From an uncultured Pseudomonadota bacterium (GTDB taxonomy: Bacteria; Pseudomonadota; Gammaproteobacteria; Methylococcales; Methylomonadaceae), in the NCBI GenBank assembly GCA_903918375.1, contig CAIXED010000061.1, positions 1-64,000 on the forward strand: a DNA stretch of 64,000 nucleotides, given 5' to 3'. Positions 23,362 to 32,783 of this stretch are shown piece by piece. The position numbers and the translations under genes are program-made. The notes under the pieces are model-generated. The model worked only from the letters and a program-made list of their open reading frames with translations. It was not told the DNA's origin and searched no databases. The stretch's first letter is position 1, and each line of letters starts with the position of its first letter.

Positions 23362-24750
23362 TTATTCGCCAGCAATCGCCATCTGTTCAACTAAAATCGA
23401 GCCGGTACGGATATTGCCTCTCAAATCGACATCGTTGCCAATTGCGACAATATTACGCAGCATGGTTTTCAAATTACCCGCGATAGTGATTTCTTCAACC
23501 GGATATTGAATCACGCCGTTTTCCACCCAAAAACCTGAGGCACCACGCGAATAATCGCCAGTTACCCGATTAACGCCTTGCCCCATTAATTCGGTCACTA
23601 ATAAACCAGTGTTCATCAGTTTTAACATCGCTGCAAAATCGTTACTGCCGGTTTCGACGGTTAAGTTGTGAACGCCGCCAGCATTGCCAGTGCTTTGCAT
23701 GCCCAATTTTTTGGCTGAATAAGTGCTTAGCACATAGCCTCTTAAAATCCCTTCGCTGACGATGTCGCGGGTTTGGGTGGCAACGCCTTCGCCATCATAG
23801 CTAGCGCTGCCTAATGCACCGATTAATAACGGCTGTTCGTGGATGCGAACGAAATCAGGCAAAACTTGGGTATTTAATGAGTCGAGTAAAAACGATGATT
23901 TACGGTACAAGCTGCCACCGCTAATCGCACCGATTAAAGCACCAATTAACCCCGAGGCCATTTCTGGCGCAAACAATACAGGACATTGGCGAGTGCTGAG
24001 GCTACGGGCATTGAGTCTTGCCAAAGTCCGTAGCGCGGCTTTTTCACCCACCGCTTGCGCTGATTGCAAATTCGCAGCGTTACGCGCCACGCTGTACCAA
24101 TAATCACGCTGCATAGCATCACCGCTACCGGCTAACACTGAGCAACTGATGGAATGGCGGCTGGATTGATAGCCTTGCAAAAAGCCTAATGAATTACCAA
24201 ATACTCGCGTACCTTGATGACTGCTGACTGATGCGCCTTCGGAATTGCTGATAGCGGCATCATAGCCACGGGCGGCGTTTTCGCATTCAATCGCTAAAGC
24301 AATCGCTTGTTCGGCATCGACGCTCCAAGGGTGATTGAGGTCGAGGTCTGGAAATTCGGTGGCAAGTTGGCTGACATCAGGTAAACCTGCGTAATCGTCA
24401 GCACTGGCGTAGCGAGCGATGCTGCAAGCGGCTTGTACGGTTTCCTTTAATGATTCTGGGGAAACATCGTTAGTGCTGGCGGTGCCTTTTTGCTGACCAA
24501 AATAGACGGTAACGCCTATGCCTTGGTCGCAGTGAAACTCGACAGTTTCGACTTCGCCTAAACGGGCGGAAACGGATAGGCCATTATCGACACTGAAAGC
24601 GGCTTCGGCGGCGCTAGCACCTTGCTGTTTGGCTTCGTCGAGCAATTGTTGCACGACAGTTTTTAAACGATTGATTTCGGCTTGATTTTGCACGGGAAAT
24701 TCTCGGTTTAATAGTGATTTGGCTAGGTTAAAGTCGGATTTTCCATTCAT
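23362..24750 (-). CDS. pmbA: TldE/PmbA metalloprotease-like subunit
   Basis: Partner of TldD in the TldD/TldE protease that trims peptides such as microcin precursors and CcdA. About 462 residues, with VSARLGEVETVEF, ISNSEGASVSSHQGTR and FAPEMASGLIGALIGAISGG. TldE lacks the HExxxH zinc site, as expected. The ATG at 24750 lies inside a repeat palindrome with no proper ribosome site spacing; GTG at 24693 (MQNQAEINRLK) is an equally plausible start. tldD lies upstream on the same strand, 49 bases away. Confidence 0.92.
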   Translation of the reverse strand: MNGKSDFNLAKSLLNREFPVQNQAEINRLKTVVQQLLDEAKQQGASAAEAAFSVDNGLSVSARLGEVETVEFHCDQGIGVTVYFGQQKGTASTNDVSPESLKETVQAACSIARYASADDYAGLPDVSQLATEFPDLDLNHPWSVDAEQAIALAIECENAARGYDAAISNSEGASVSSHQGTRVFGNSLGFLQGYQSSRHSISCSVLAGSGDAMQRDYWYSVARNAANLQSAQAVGEKAALRTLARLNARSLSTRQCPVLFAPEMASGLIGALIGAISGGSLYRKSSFLLDSLNTQVLPDFVRIHEQPLLIGALGSASYDGEGVATQTRDIVSEGILRGYVLSTYSAKKLGMQSTGNAGGVHNLTVETGSNDFAAMLKLMNTGLLVTELMGQGVNRVTGDYSRGASGFWVENGVIQYPVEEITIAGNLKTMLRNIVAIGNDVDLRGNIRTGSILVEQMAIAGE

Positions 24751-24783
24751 CCTTCGACTAAGCTCAGGACGAACGGAAAATCC
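24736..24783. repeat. REP-like palindrome overlapping the pmbA start
   Basis: GGATTTTCC (24736-24744) and GGAAAATCC (24775-24783) bracket a core reading TTCGTCCTGAGCTTAGTCGA on the minus strand. The core is shared with both inner arms of the MITE-like element at 21227. It fills the tldD-pmbA gap and the annotated pmbA start. Confidence 0.7.
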
Positions 24784-24799
24784 TCAACGGAGCAGATGC

Positions 24800-26239
24800 C
24801 TAAATATTAGTGCCACCAACGGTTAAACCGTCGATTTTTAAAGTGGGTTGACCAACACCGACCGGTACGCTTTGTCCATCTTTGCCGCAAGTGCCGACAC
24901 CGCTATCAAGCTGTAGATCGTTACCGACCATTGATACTTTGGTTAAAACATCGGGGCCGTTGCCGATTAACGTTGCGCCTTTGACGGGACGGGTGATTTT
25001 GCCGTCTTCAATCAAATAGGCTTCGCTGGCAGAAAACACAAATTTGCCGGAGGTAATATCAACCTGACCGCCGCCAAAGTTACGGGCATATAAGCCTTTT
25101 TTGACTGAGCGGATAATTTCTTCCGGTTCGCTTTCGCCAGGCAGCATGTAAGTATTGGTCATGCGTGGCATTGGTAAATGAGCATACGATTCGCGGCGGC
25201 CATTGCCTGTAGGGTTAACGCCCATCAAGCGGGCATTGAGCTTGTCTTGCATATAGCCTTTTAAGATGCCTTTTTCGATCAGTACGGTGTTTTGAGTGGG
25301 CGTGCCTTCGTCATCAACACTTAATGAGCCGCGACGCCCCGCTAAGGTGCCGTCATCAACCACTGTACATAAATCAGACGCCACCCGCTCACCGACTCTG
25401 CCGCTGAAAGCCGAAGTGCCTTTGCGGTTAAAGTCGCCTTCTAAACCGTGGCCGATGGCTTCGTGTAACAAAATCCCCGGCCAGCCAGGGCCTAAAACCA
25501 CGGTCATATTGCCCGCTGGCGCGGCTTCGGCTTGTAAATTAACTTGCGCTTGGCGTACTGCTTCGCGGCCATATTCAAAAGCGCGGTCGTTTTCGAGGAA
25601 ATAGCTGTAATCACTACGCGAGCCGCCGCCCATGCTGCCTTGTTCACGGCGACCATTTTCAACCATGATCACGCTGACATTCATTCTGACTAAAGGACGA
25701 ACATCGGCGACTAAAGAGCCATCTTGATTAGCAATTAAGACGTTGTCATAAGCCGCCACCAAGCTGACCATCACTTCTTCAATCCGGCTATCCAATTTGC
25801 GGGTAGCGGCATCAACACGTTTGAGTAAATCAATTTTGTCTTGATCAGCTAAGGATTTAAGCGGGTTTAGCGGTTGGTAAAGTTGTGGCCAACTTTGAGG
25901 CGTGGCGATTTTGTGTTGAACGTTTTGACCGTGTTTGACAATCGCTTTTACGTTGTTAGCGGCTTCTAACAAAATCGGTAGTTCGATGCGGTCGCTGTAA
26001 GCAAAGCCAGTTTTGTCACCACTGACAACACGAACCCCTGCGCCATGATCAATCGAATGGCTGCCTTCTTTTACTATTCCGCCTTCTAATGACCAAGATT
26101 CAAAATGGCTGGATTGAAAGTAAATGTCAGCTGCATCTACTGGTACGCTCAGCAGGGTTGCCATCACGCGGTCGATGTCTTGGGTTTGTAAGCCGTTGGC
26201 AGCGAGGATGGTGTGTTTGACTTGTTCTAGTAAAGGCAT
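24800..26239 (-). CDS. tldD: Metalloprotease TldD
   Basis: Catalytic half of the TldD/TldE protease. 479 residues with the zinc motif [16 protein letters not shown], preceded by [12 protein letters not shown], and C-terminal segments [20 protein letters not shown] and [11 protein letters not shown]. The start at ATG 26239 is preferred to the TTG 12 bases upstream. It is followed by pmbA on the same strand; the pair probably forms one operon despite the repeat in between. Confidence 0.95.
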   Translation of the reverse strand: MPLLEQVKHTILAANGLQTQDIDRVMATLLSVPVDAADIYFQSSHFESWSLEGGIVKEGSHSIDHGAGVRVVSGDKTGFAYSDRIELPILLEAANNVKAIVKHGQNVQHKIATPQSWPQLYQPLNPLKSLADQDKIDLLKRVDAATRKLDSRIEEVMVSLVAAYDNVLIANQDGSLVADVRPLVRMNVSVIMVENGRREQGSMGGGSRSDYSYFLENDRAFEYGREAVRQAQVNLQAEAAPAGNMTVVLGPGWPGILLHEAIGHGLEGDFNRKGTSAFSGRVGERVASDLCTVVDDGTLAGRRGSLSVDDEGTPTQNTVLIEKGILKGYMQDKLNARLMGVNPTGNGRRESYAHLPMPRMTNTYMLPGESEPEEIIRSVKKGLYARNFGGGQVDITSGKFVFSASEAYLIEDGKITRPVKGATLIGNGPDVLTKVSMVGNDLQLDSGVGTCGKDGQSVPVGVGQPTLKIDGLTVGGTNI

Positions 26240-26263
26240 GGTGTTTATCAAATTGGGGTTAAA

Positions 26264-26698
26264 TCACATCACAAAAAATGAAGCTAAATACAGCACAGTA
26301 GCGGCGGCGATAGCGATGCCGATTTTATTAATCAGTTTTTGTGCGTGCCAGAAAGTTAATACTTGGGTTTTGCGGCGTATCCAAGCATCGCGAGCCAACT
26401 GTCTAAAAAAACGGTAACTGCGTGGAACGATGAATCTGAGTTTGTATAAGCCAAAGCCAATCATCGACATCAGGGTGTAAAAAGTGATGACTTGGCTGCC
26501 GTGGCGTTCGGTATGGAAAATATGTTCCACGGTATGTTCGATGCCGAGTTCAACCCATTCGAACATATTGTGAAAAACTTCAAAGATTAGGTGCAGTATT
26601 TCCACAACGATTTCTATCGTCAAGTCGTACATGAATAACGACAGCAACAGAAAGCCAATAACAAATAAATCCAGATTTTTCTTTGAAATGATGCTCAT
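26264..26698 (-). CDS. Small His-rich membrane protein of unknown function
   Basis: 144 residues. A long N-terminal hydrophobic stretch (LFVIGFLLLSLFMYDLTIEI) is followed by a His/Glu-rich segment (residues about 36-66: EILHLIFEVFHNMFEWVELG, IEHTVEHIFHTERHG), a second helix (ITFYTLMSMIGFGLYKL), a basic region (RSYRFFRQLARDAWIRRKTQ) and a terminal helix. The spacing of His and Glu could bind metal but matches no family I recognise. Lies between rlmJ and tldD on the same strand. Confidence 0.65.
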   Translation of the reverse strand: MSIISKKNLDLFVIGFLLLSLFMYDLTIEIVVEILHLIFEVFHNMFEWVELGIEHTVEHIFHTERHGSQVITFYTLMSMIGFGLYKLRFIVPRSYRFFRQLARDAWIRRKTQVLTFWHAQKLINKIGIAIAAATVLYLASFFVM

Positions 26699-26717
26699 GG
26701 TTGATGAAATTCTTAGG

Positions 26718-27560
26718 TTAATTCTCAGGCACTTGCCACTCTATTTTCCACTGACCTTTTCCATCCGTAAGATGCTGGTTTAACCAAGGCAGTAATATCT
26801 GCGCTTGTTGCTCCAATTGCCACGGCGGATTGATAAACAGCATACCAGAACCGGTCATGCCACGCACCGAGCTGTCTTCGGCAACACAGTGTTCGATGCG
26901 GAGTTGTTTGGGAACACCGGTTTCTGCCAAGCGTTGCAACATGCGTTCGGTGTTGGTGCGATCTATCACCGGATACCACAAGCCATAAATACCGGTGGCA
27001 AAGCGACGATGAGCAGCGGCGATGGTTTTAACCAGTTGGTTGTACTCGGCTTTCACTTCGTAGCTGGGGTCGATCAGAATCAAACCGCGTTTTTGAATCG
27101 GTGGCAGCTTCTTTTCTAAACTGGCTAAGCCATCTTCTTTGTTGGCACTGACTTGTTTGTTGCCCGCGAATAACTGGTGCAAGCTTTCGTAATCGGTACT
27201 GTGTAATTCGGAAAGCACTAGGCGATCTTGTGACCTAACCAAACGGCTGACTAATTGCGGTGAACCGGGATAGCGGATTAGTTGGTTATTGGTATTTTCG
27301 GCACGGACTGCGGCTAGATAATCTTTGGCTTCTTCGGGGCAATCCTCGGTATCCCAAATTTTGGCGATGCCTTGTTGATATTCGCCGGTTTTTTGGGCAA
27401 ATTCCGATTTAAACGAATATTTGCCAGCGCCAGCATGAGTATCGATATAAACAAATGGCTTATCTTTTTGTTTTAGCGCGTTAATCACCAAGGTGGTTAA
27501 GCTGTGTTTTAGTACATCGGCAAAATTGCCGGCATGAAAGCCGTGACGGTAGCTAAGCAT
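26718..27560 (-). CDS. rlmJ: 23S rRNA (adenine-2030-N6)-methyltransferase
   Basis: Methylates A2030 of 23S rRNA. 280 residues with the conserved N-terminus MLSYRHGFHAGNFADVLKH, YIDTHAGAGKY as SAM motif, YPGSPQLVSRLVR, and LILIDPSYEVKAEY as motif IV. Most RlmJ proteins have DPPYE there; the second Pro is Ser here. The ending FINPPWQLEQQ is typical. Full length. Confidence 0.94.
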   Translation of the reverse strand: MLSYRHGFHAGNFADVLKHSLTTLVINALKQKDKPFVYIDTHAGAGKYSFKSEFAQKTGEYQQGIAKIWDTEDCPEEAKDYLAAVRAENTNNQLIRYPGSPQLVSRLVRSQDRLVLSELHSTDYESLHQLFAGNKQVSANKEDGLASLEKKLPPIQKRGLILIDPSYEVKAEYNQLVKTIAAAHRRFATGIYGLWYPVIDRTNTERMLQRLAETGVPKQLRIEHCVAEDSSVRGMTGSGMLFINPPWQLEQQAQILLPWLNQHLTDGKGQWKIEWQVPEN

Positions 27561-27616
27561 GGTTGTGTCCTGTAAATATCATCAATAAATCCTTGGTTAA
27601 CTGATTAAAATTGTCT

Positions 27617-28855
27617 TCATGGCTGGCCAGTTAGATAATCTTGTTTAAATTGTTTTAGGGTTTGAATCCGTAATTCTATAATCGCGGCGCCAATCGCTTG
27701 ACCTTGTAACGGGCTGTTTAAAATGGCGCTGGTATCGATTTCTAAGGCTGCCTGACAAGCCGCGCGGAGATAATCGGCTTGAGGATAATCTCTGTTTTCA
27801 AACCCCGTGCGGCCACGCGCATCGGCTTCGCAGGCCAAAACAAAATTTTCTAAAGCTTGATGGGATTTAAGCCCGCCAATGTTATGCAGCATATCGGCCA
27901 AAGTGTCTGGGCGCAGCTCAAGTGCGCGGTGACAATGGGTGTGATATTCCATCACATGGCTGGCTAAGGTTTTAAAGGTTTTCGGTATCCGTAGGCGTTG
28001 ACAGAGTTTGTCTAAAATCGGTAAGCCTTTTTTCTCGTGACCGTGATGGCTAGGCCAGTGTTGGCTAGGGGTGACGGCTTTGCCAAGGTCGTGCAGTAAT
28101 GCGGCTAGGCGCACTTCGGCTTGGTCAGATAAGCGACAGGCTTGGCTTAAAACCAGTAAAGCATGAATGCCGGTGTCGATTTCAGGATGATGTTGTGGCG
28201 GTTGCGGTACGCCGAATAAGGCATCGATTTCAGGAAAAATGACTTTCAAAGCCCCGCAATCACGCAAGACTTGGAAAAATGCCGATGGAGTAGCGTCGTT
28301 TAATGCTTTATACAATTCCGCCCAAACTCGCTCAGCCACTAAATGATCCGCTTCGCCATTTTCAACCATGTCTTGCATTAATTGCCGAGTCGATTCGGCA
28401 ACCGTAAAGCCTAAATGGGCATAACGAGCGGCAAAGCGAGCGACGCGCAAAATTCTGACTGGGTCTTCGCTAAATGCGGGGGAAACGTGGCGCAGAATGC
28501 GATTTTCTAGGTCTTGTTGGCCGTTAAAGGGATCAATCAAACTGCCATCATCGGCTTGAGCAATGGCATTAATGGTTAAATCGCGGCGTTGTAGGTCTTG
28601 TTCGATAGTCACATCAGGCGCGGCGTAAACCGCAAAGCCTTTATAACCGGGGGCGGTTTTGCGTTCGGTGCGAGCCAGTGCATATTCTTCGTTGGTTTTG
28701 GGATGCAGAAATACCGGAAAATCCTTGCCGACCGCTCGAAACCCCTTGTCCAGCATGGATTCTGGCGTTTCGCCAATTACCAGCCAATCACGTTCTCTAA
28801 CCGGATAATCCAGCAAACGATCTCGCACAGCACCGCCGACTAGATAGGTTTTCAT
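27617..28855 (-). CDS. cca: Multifunctional CCA tRNA nucleotidyltransferase
   Basis: Adds or repairs the CCA end of tRNA. 412 residues with YLVGGAVRDRLLDYPVRERD, RRDLTINAIAQ and PVRILRVARFAARY of the class II nucleotidyltransferase head. An HD domain follows (LAALLHDLGKAVTP), giving the long gammaproteobacterial form with phosphohydrolase activities. The start at 28855 (MKTYLVGG, GGAAAG upstream) is preferred to the TTG at 28864. Confidence 0.96.
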   Translation of the reverse strand: MKTYLVGGAVRDRLLDYPVRERDWLVIGETPESMLDKGFRAVGKDFPVFLHPKTNEEYALARTERKTAPGYKGFAVYAAPDVTIEQDLQRRDLTINAIAQADDGSLIDPFNGQQDLENRILRHVSPAFSEDPVRILRVARFAARYAHLGFTVAESTRQLMQDMVENGEADHLVAERVWAELYKALNDATPSAFFQVLRDCGALKVIFPEIDALFGVPQPPQHHPEIDTGIHALLVLSQACRLSDQAEVRLAALLHDLGKAVTPSQHWPSHHGHEKKGLPILDKLCQRLRIPKTFKTLASHVMEYHTHCHRALELRPDTLADMLHNIGGLKSHQALENFVLACEADARGRTGFENRDYPQADYLRAACQAALEIDTSAILNSPLQGQAIGAAIIELRIQTLKQFKQDYLTGQP

Positions 28856-28976
28856 GCTTTCCAAACTCGCTTTTCAATCAATTCTAAAGGCACAGTATAA
28901 ATGACTGATCGATTCGGTGCTTTGCTGGCGTTAAATTGCCTTGTAAAGTCATGCTTAATCAGCTGTTATTGCTCAG

Positions 28977-29005
28977 TTGCACAAAGAAAAACTTCATCGT
29001 ATACT
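28977..29005 (+). promoter_or_regulatory. Sigma-70 promoter of pqqA
   Basis: TTGCAC (28977-28982), an exact 17-bp spacer and TATACT (29000-29005), giving a predicted start near 29012 and a leader of about 50 bases before pqqA. The ribosome site GGAGGG lies 6 bases before the ATG. Confidence 0.75.
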
Positions 29006-29062
29006 TCGGCCGGCTTTCTTGATCAAGCTAGCTAACAACAAAAACCTCTGGAGGGTATTACA

Positions 29063-29137
29063 ATGAAATGGGAAACACCTGCATACAACGACATGCGTTT
29101 TGGCTTTGAAGTCACCATGTACATCTACAACCGTTAA
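29063..29137 (+). CDS. pqqA: PQQ precursor peptide PqqA
   Basis: 24 codons starting MKWETPAYNDMRFGFEVTMY and ending IYNR. Glu16 and Tyr20 in the EVTMY motif are the residues cross-linked by PqqE to form pyrroloquinoline quinone. Ribosome site GGAGGG. It has its own promoter (28977) and a terminator right behind it, and is separated from pqqBCDE by 8.3 kb, allowing the peptide to be made in far higher amounts than the enzymes. Confidence 0.97.
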   Translation: MKWETPAYNDMRFGFEVTMYIYNR

Positions 29138-29154
29138 TTTTTACGGTTTAGAGG

Positions 29155-29185
29155 AAAAAGGGGCATGAAAATGTCCCTTTTTTTT
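29155..29185 (+). terminator. Rho-independent terminator of pqqA
   Basis: GGGGCAT / ATGTCCC stem with a GAAA tetraloop, A-run before and eight Ts after, 18 bases past the pqqA stop. Confidence 0.85.
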
Positions 29186-29425
29186 GCCTGTCGTTTTTAC
29201 TTTTTCTCGGAAACGGTGCAAATCAACCGTCATTGATGGTGGATATAAACCATTGACACTACTTTTCTTAATTCCCAACAGCCTTTTCACCTTATTTTCA
29301 CAAGGTAATTTCATGCTGGCTTGATTCTTGCTGGTTATTGCTTGATGTTTTTATTTTTTAAGTTTCAATTTTGACATCACTGGCCCTACTGACGAGTAGG
29401 TCTTTTAATAACCAAATAAATATTT

Positions 29426-30802
29426 ATGACTCAATTGTTTAAAAATTTAAAGCTTTTACAGCAAACAACGGCATTTTTGTGCCTAGTTGTTATTGGCTTA
29501 AGCTTTTCCGGTCAAGCCCAAGCTTTACCGAGTTTTGCTAGACAAACCGGCATGGCTTGTACCACTTGCCACACTCAAGCCTTTGGCCCCAATTTGACCT
29601 CTTATGGCAGACAATTCAAATTGAATGGTTACACTTGGGGGCAAAACGAATCCTATTTAAGTCGCTTTGGCGGTATGGCAATGGGTTCTTTGACCAATAC
29701 CAAAAAAGACGATAGCGACTTAGCCGAAACAACAGGCAAGGCTTTGGCTACCCATAATTCCAATAACAATATCGCCTTAGATGAAGCTTCGATATTTTAT
29801 GGCGGTAAAGTTTGGGAAAAATTAGGGGCTTTAGTCCAGTTTACTTACGATGGTATCGGCAATCGGTTCTCGTTAGACAACACCGATATTAGAGCTGCTA
29901 ATGACGCTGAATTGTTAGGTCAGGATTTAGTTTACGGTGTGTCGTTTAACAACAATCCAACCGTTCAAGATTTGTGGAACACCACGCCTGCGTGGGGTTT
30001 CCCTTATGTCGGTTCATCACTAACCCGCACTCCGGATGCAAGCCCAATGATTGCTAATTTAGGTGGTCAAGTGGGTGGGGCAACGTTATACAGCATGATT
30101 AACGACACGCTATTGGTTGAGGCCGGTGCTTACACCAGCTTTGCTAAATATGCTCAGAAAGGCATGGGGCAATGGGATGGCGGTGCTGTGAAGCTGAATG
30201 GTGGCGCTCCATACTGGCGAATCGCGTTGCAAAAAGATTGGAAAGGCCATTATGTGTCTTTAGGTCATTTTGGGTTTAGAAGCGATATACAGCCAGATCC
30301 AACATCGACAGTAACTAATCGTTATACCGATTTAGGCGTTGACTTCAATTATCAATACACCGCAAACCCAGCGCATATTTACGAATTGAAAGCGAGTTAT
30401 ATCCGCGAGCAGCAACAGTTAATGGCTACTTATGCTAATGAAGGCGCGGATCGCTTAAACCAACAACTAGGCTTTATTGGCGTCAATGGTTCTTATACCT
30501 ACGATCAAACTTACGGTTTGGGTTTAGGTTACAACTATAACCACGGTAATCGCGATAGCACTTTGAATAGTTATTCAATCAATGCCCGTCCAAATTCGCA
30601 ATATTTCACCAGTGAAATCTACTATGTACCGTTTGGTAAAACTGCATCGACTGGCTTGCCAACCTATATGAATCTGAAATTATCGTTACAGTATGTTGCT
30701 TATACTCAGTTTGATGGTGCGATTAAAAACTATGATGGCGAATCAGGTCGCAATGCATCGGATAACAACACCCTGTATTTCAATACATGGCTCAGTTTCT
30801 AA
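29426..30802 (+). CDS. Exported single-CXXCH protein with predicted outer-membrane barrel
   Basis: 458 residues. A signal peptide ends near residue 33 (SGQAQA). One c-type haem motif CTTCH (Cys45, Cys48, His49) lies at the mature N-terminus, followed by NLTSYGRQFKLNGYTWG. The remaining 380 residues are rich in alternating aromatic and Gly/Asn strands and end in an aromatic barrel-like terminus (LYFNTWLSF). This suggests a porin-like barrel with a haem plug near its N-terminus. Its own terminator follows at 30842 and a membrane cytochrome gene lies 111 bases on. A role in outer-membrane electron transfer is inference. Confidence 0.75.
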   Translation: MTQLFKNLKLLQQTTAFLCLVVIGLSFSGQAQALPSFARQTGMACTTCHTQAFGPNLTSYGRQFKLNGYTWGQNESYLSRFGGMAMGSLTNTKKDDSDLAETTGKALATHNSNNNIALDEASIFYGGKVWEKLGALVQFTYDGIGNRFSLDNTDIRAANDAELLGQDLVYGVSFNNNPTVQDLWNTTPAWGFPYVGSSLTRTPDASPMIANLGGQVGGATLYSMINDTLLVEAGAYTSFAKYAQKGMGQWDGGAVKLNGGAPYWRIALQKDWKGHYVSLGHFGFRSDIQPDPTSTVTNRYTDLGVDFNYQYTANPAHIYELKASYIREQQQLMATYANEGADRLNQQLGFIGVNGSYTYDQTYGLGLGYNYNHGNRDSTLNSYSINARPNSQYFTSEIYYVPFGKTASTGLPTYMNLKLSLQYVAYTQFDGAIKNYDGESGRNASDNNTLYFNTWLSF

Positions 30803-30841
30803 GCATTGATTTATCTGTGTGATCTGCCTCTTGTAGGTATT

Positions 30842-30872
30842 ACCGGCATACTTGAGTATGCCGGTTTTTTTT
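30842..30872 (+). terminator. Rho-independent terminator
   Basis: ACCGGCATACT / AGTATGCCGGT near-perfect stem followed by eight Ts, 40 bases after the haem-barrel gene. Confidence 0.85.
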
Positions 30873-30913
30873 AGTTACCATTTCCCGTATTCCGTCTTTT
30901 GGACTCTGCATTT

Positions 30914-31639
30914 ATGACTAAACGATTCAACCGTTTTAGCGACATTTCCACCAGCGAAAAAATCTTAAACACCGTGTTTTTGCTGACCATTGGCTTAGGT
31001 TATTTAATGGCCTTGATCAATATGTATTACACCCACCAAGGTCGCGATGGCAGACCAGGGTTGTCGATTGAAGATATTGTGATTATGTATCACGGTTCGG
31101 ATAGTCAAACGCGCTTGGGCACCGCAATCAGCGGAATTATGGAGCCGAATCTAAAGTACAAAAGCGATAAAGAAGTGATTTTAAAATGGATACACAATGG
31201 CGCAGAAGAAAGCAGTTACCAAGAAACCATTGCACCGATTTTTAATCGCGATTGTATTATTTGTCATACACCATCAATCAACCCCGCCTTGCCTGATTTA
31301 ACCAATTACAAAGGCGTTGCCGATGTTGCTCATACCGGTGGCGCAACCCTGCCGGCTTTAGTTCGGGTTTCCCATATTCATTTATTTGGGATTGCCTTTA
31401 TTTTGTACTTCATTGGCAAAATATTTTTGTTATGTGAAATCAATATCTACGTCAAACGCATCGCGGTTGTGATTCCATTCTTAGCTATGCTGCTGGATAT
31501 TTTGTCGTGGTTTTTGACCAAAACCGTTGCCAGCTTTGCTTATGTCGTGGTGCTGAGTGGCGCGTTGATGGGCCTGTCGATGGGGATTCAAATCCTACTC
31601 AGTATTCATCAAATGTGGTTTTCGCCTAAATCGCGTTGA
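30914..31639 (+). CDS. Membrane-bound monohaem c-type cytochrome-like protein
   Basis: 241 residues. One N-terminal helix (TVFLLTIGLGYLMALINMYY) is followed by a periplasmic segment of about 115 residues with CIICH (Cys114, Cys117, His118) and IAPIFNRD before it, as in cytochrome domains of the PSD1/planctomycete type. Four further helices follow (about 155-235). Histidines VSHIHLFGI in the second helix could bind a further haem. Start at ATG 30914; a TTG at 30899 is less likely. The 3' end overlaps the convergent PepSY gene by 31 bases. It probably passes electrons between the inner membrane and the periplasm. Confidence 0.75.
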   Translation: MTKRFNRFSDISTSEKILNTVFLLTIGLGYLMALINMYYTHQGRDGRPGLSIEDIVIMYHGSDSQTRLGTAISGIMEPNLKYKSDKEVILKWIHNGAEESSYQETIAPIFNRDCIICHTPSINPALPDLTNYKGVADVAHTGGATLPALVRVSHIHLFGIAFILYFIGKIFLLCEINIYVKRIAVVIPFLAMLLDILSWFLTKTVASFAYVVVLSGALMGLSMGIQILLSIHQMWFSPKSR

Positions 31640-32775
31640 ATTTTGGTTTTGGCTCTGCGTTTTTGTAACCAGCGAATCACGCCTGTGACAAACAACACGG
31701 GGCACGCAAAGCCCGTCACTAACACCAAGATTTGCCCAGTCAGGCCAAACACTTCGCCATTGTGTAGCGGATGTAGCCAGCTCAATAGCGCAGTGCCGGA
31801 CGATTGCTGTTTAGGGTCGTTGATTAACAATACCTTGCCGCTGTATTGATCGAGCCAAATATTGGTTTTCGGGAAACGATTACTGGGCTCAAAATCTTGA
31901 CGCAAATTAATCCGAAAACTGCCGGTTTCGCCATCCGGCGTTTCTATCCAGCATAAGCGAGCTTGTGGGAATAATTGCTGTGCTGTCGCTACGGCTTGAT
32001 CGGCTGTAATGGTTGATAAAGCCGAGTTGGGAATTGATGGTGGTTTCGCTGGCTGTAGATCAATCGGCAAAAAATAGTGGATGGCTGGATTGACGTAGTT
32101 AGGCACTTCTAAAGCGATACCGGTTAGCGTCAGCATCAGCAAAATTACCAACGGATAAATCCCTGTAACTTTGTGTAAATCGTAATTGAAGCGCTGGCCA
32201 CTGCTGGCGGGTTTGATGGTTAATGCCGCTTTTAATTTATGCAGCGGCGGCCACCACAGGTAAACACCGCTTAATAAGGAAACCGTCAGTAATAAGCCAA
32301 TGATGGCCATTATTAGCTTGCCAGTCGTATCCAATAACAAGGTGTAATGTAAATCGTAAATCCAAGTGATTAGATATTGTCCCCAAAAGCGTTTGTTGAT
32401 GATTTCTGCAGTATAGGGATTGATCGCTACCATCATCGGCGCAAAACCGTGGTGTTCGGTTTCTTCGGGTTTGTAGTAGCGTGCGGTAATCGGGCTGGTT
32501 TTATCGTCGGGTATTTCTAGCCGCCATCCGTGTAGACGATGAGGTTCTCTGGCTTGTAAGGATTGCCATAAGGCTTGATAAGATTGGCGAGGTTGAGTGC
32601 TTTCGCTGATTATCAATTCAGGATTAAGCCATTGGTCTAATTCAATATAAAACACCAACAAGCTGCCCGTGATGCCGACAACCGACATCAACAAGCCTAA
32701 CGCTAAGCCTAAATAAAGATGAACGGCCAGCCAAAACTGCCGTGCGGTGGTTTTTTTGCTGGCCGTGGTTTTCAT
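31609..32775 (-). CDS. PepSY-associated transmembrane protein (PiuB-like)
   Basis: 388 residues with four main helices (VHLYLGLALGLLMSVVGITG, IMAIIGLLLTVSLLSGVYLW, a central helix IYPLVILLMLTLTGIAL and a C-terminal one) and periplasmic PepSY-type domains. This is the PiuB architecture found beside TonB-dependent siderophore receptors and thought to reduce ferric chelates. The His in WIYDLHYTLL and WLHPLHNG are typical haem ligand candidates. It lies 8 bases behind the TonB receptor, in its operon. Confidence 0.88.
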   Translation of the reverse strand: MKTTASKKTTARQFWLAVHLYLGLALGLLMSVVGITGSLLVFYIELDQWLNPELIISESTQPRQSYQALWQSLQAREPHRLHGWRLEIPDDKTSPITARYYKPEETEHHGFAPMMVAINPYTAEIINKRFWGQYLITWIYDLHYTLLLDTTGKLIMAIIGLLLTVSLLSGVYLWWPPLHKLKAALTIKPASSGQRFNYDLHKVTGIYPLVILLMLTLTGIALEVPNYVNPAIHYFLPIDLQPAKPPSIPNSALSTITADQAVATAQQLFPQARLCWIETPDGETGSFRINLRQDFEPSNRFPKTNIWLDQYSGKVLLINDPKQQSSGTALLSWLHPLHNGEVFGLTGQILVLVTGFACPVLFVTGVIRWLQKRRAKTKIQRDLGENHI

Positions 32776-32783
32776 GGGTTTAA

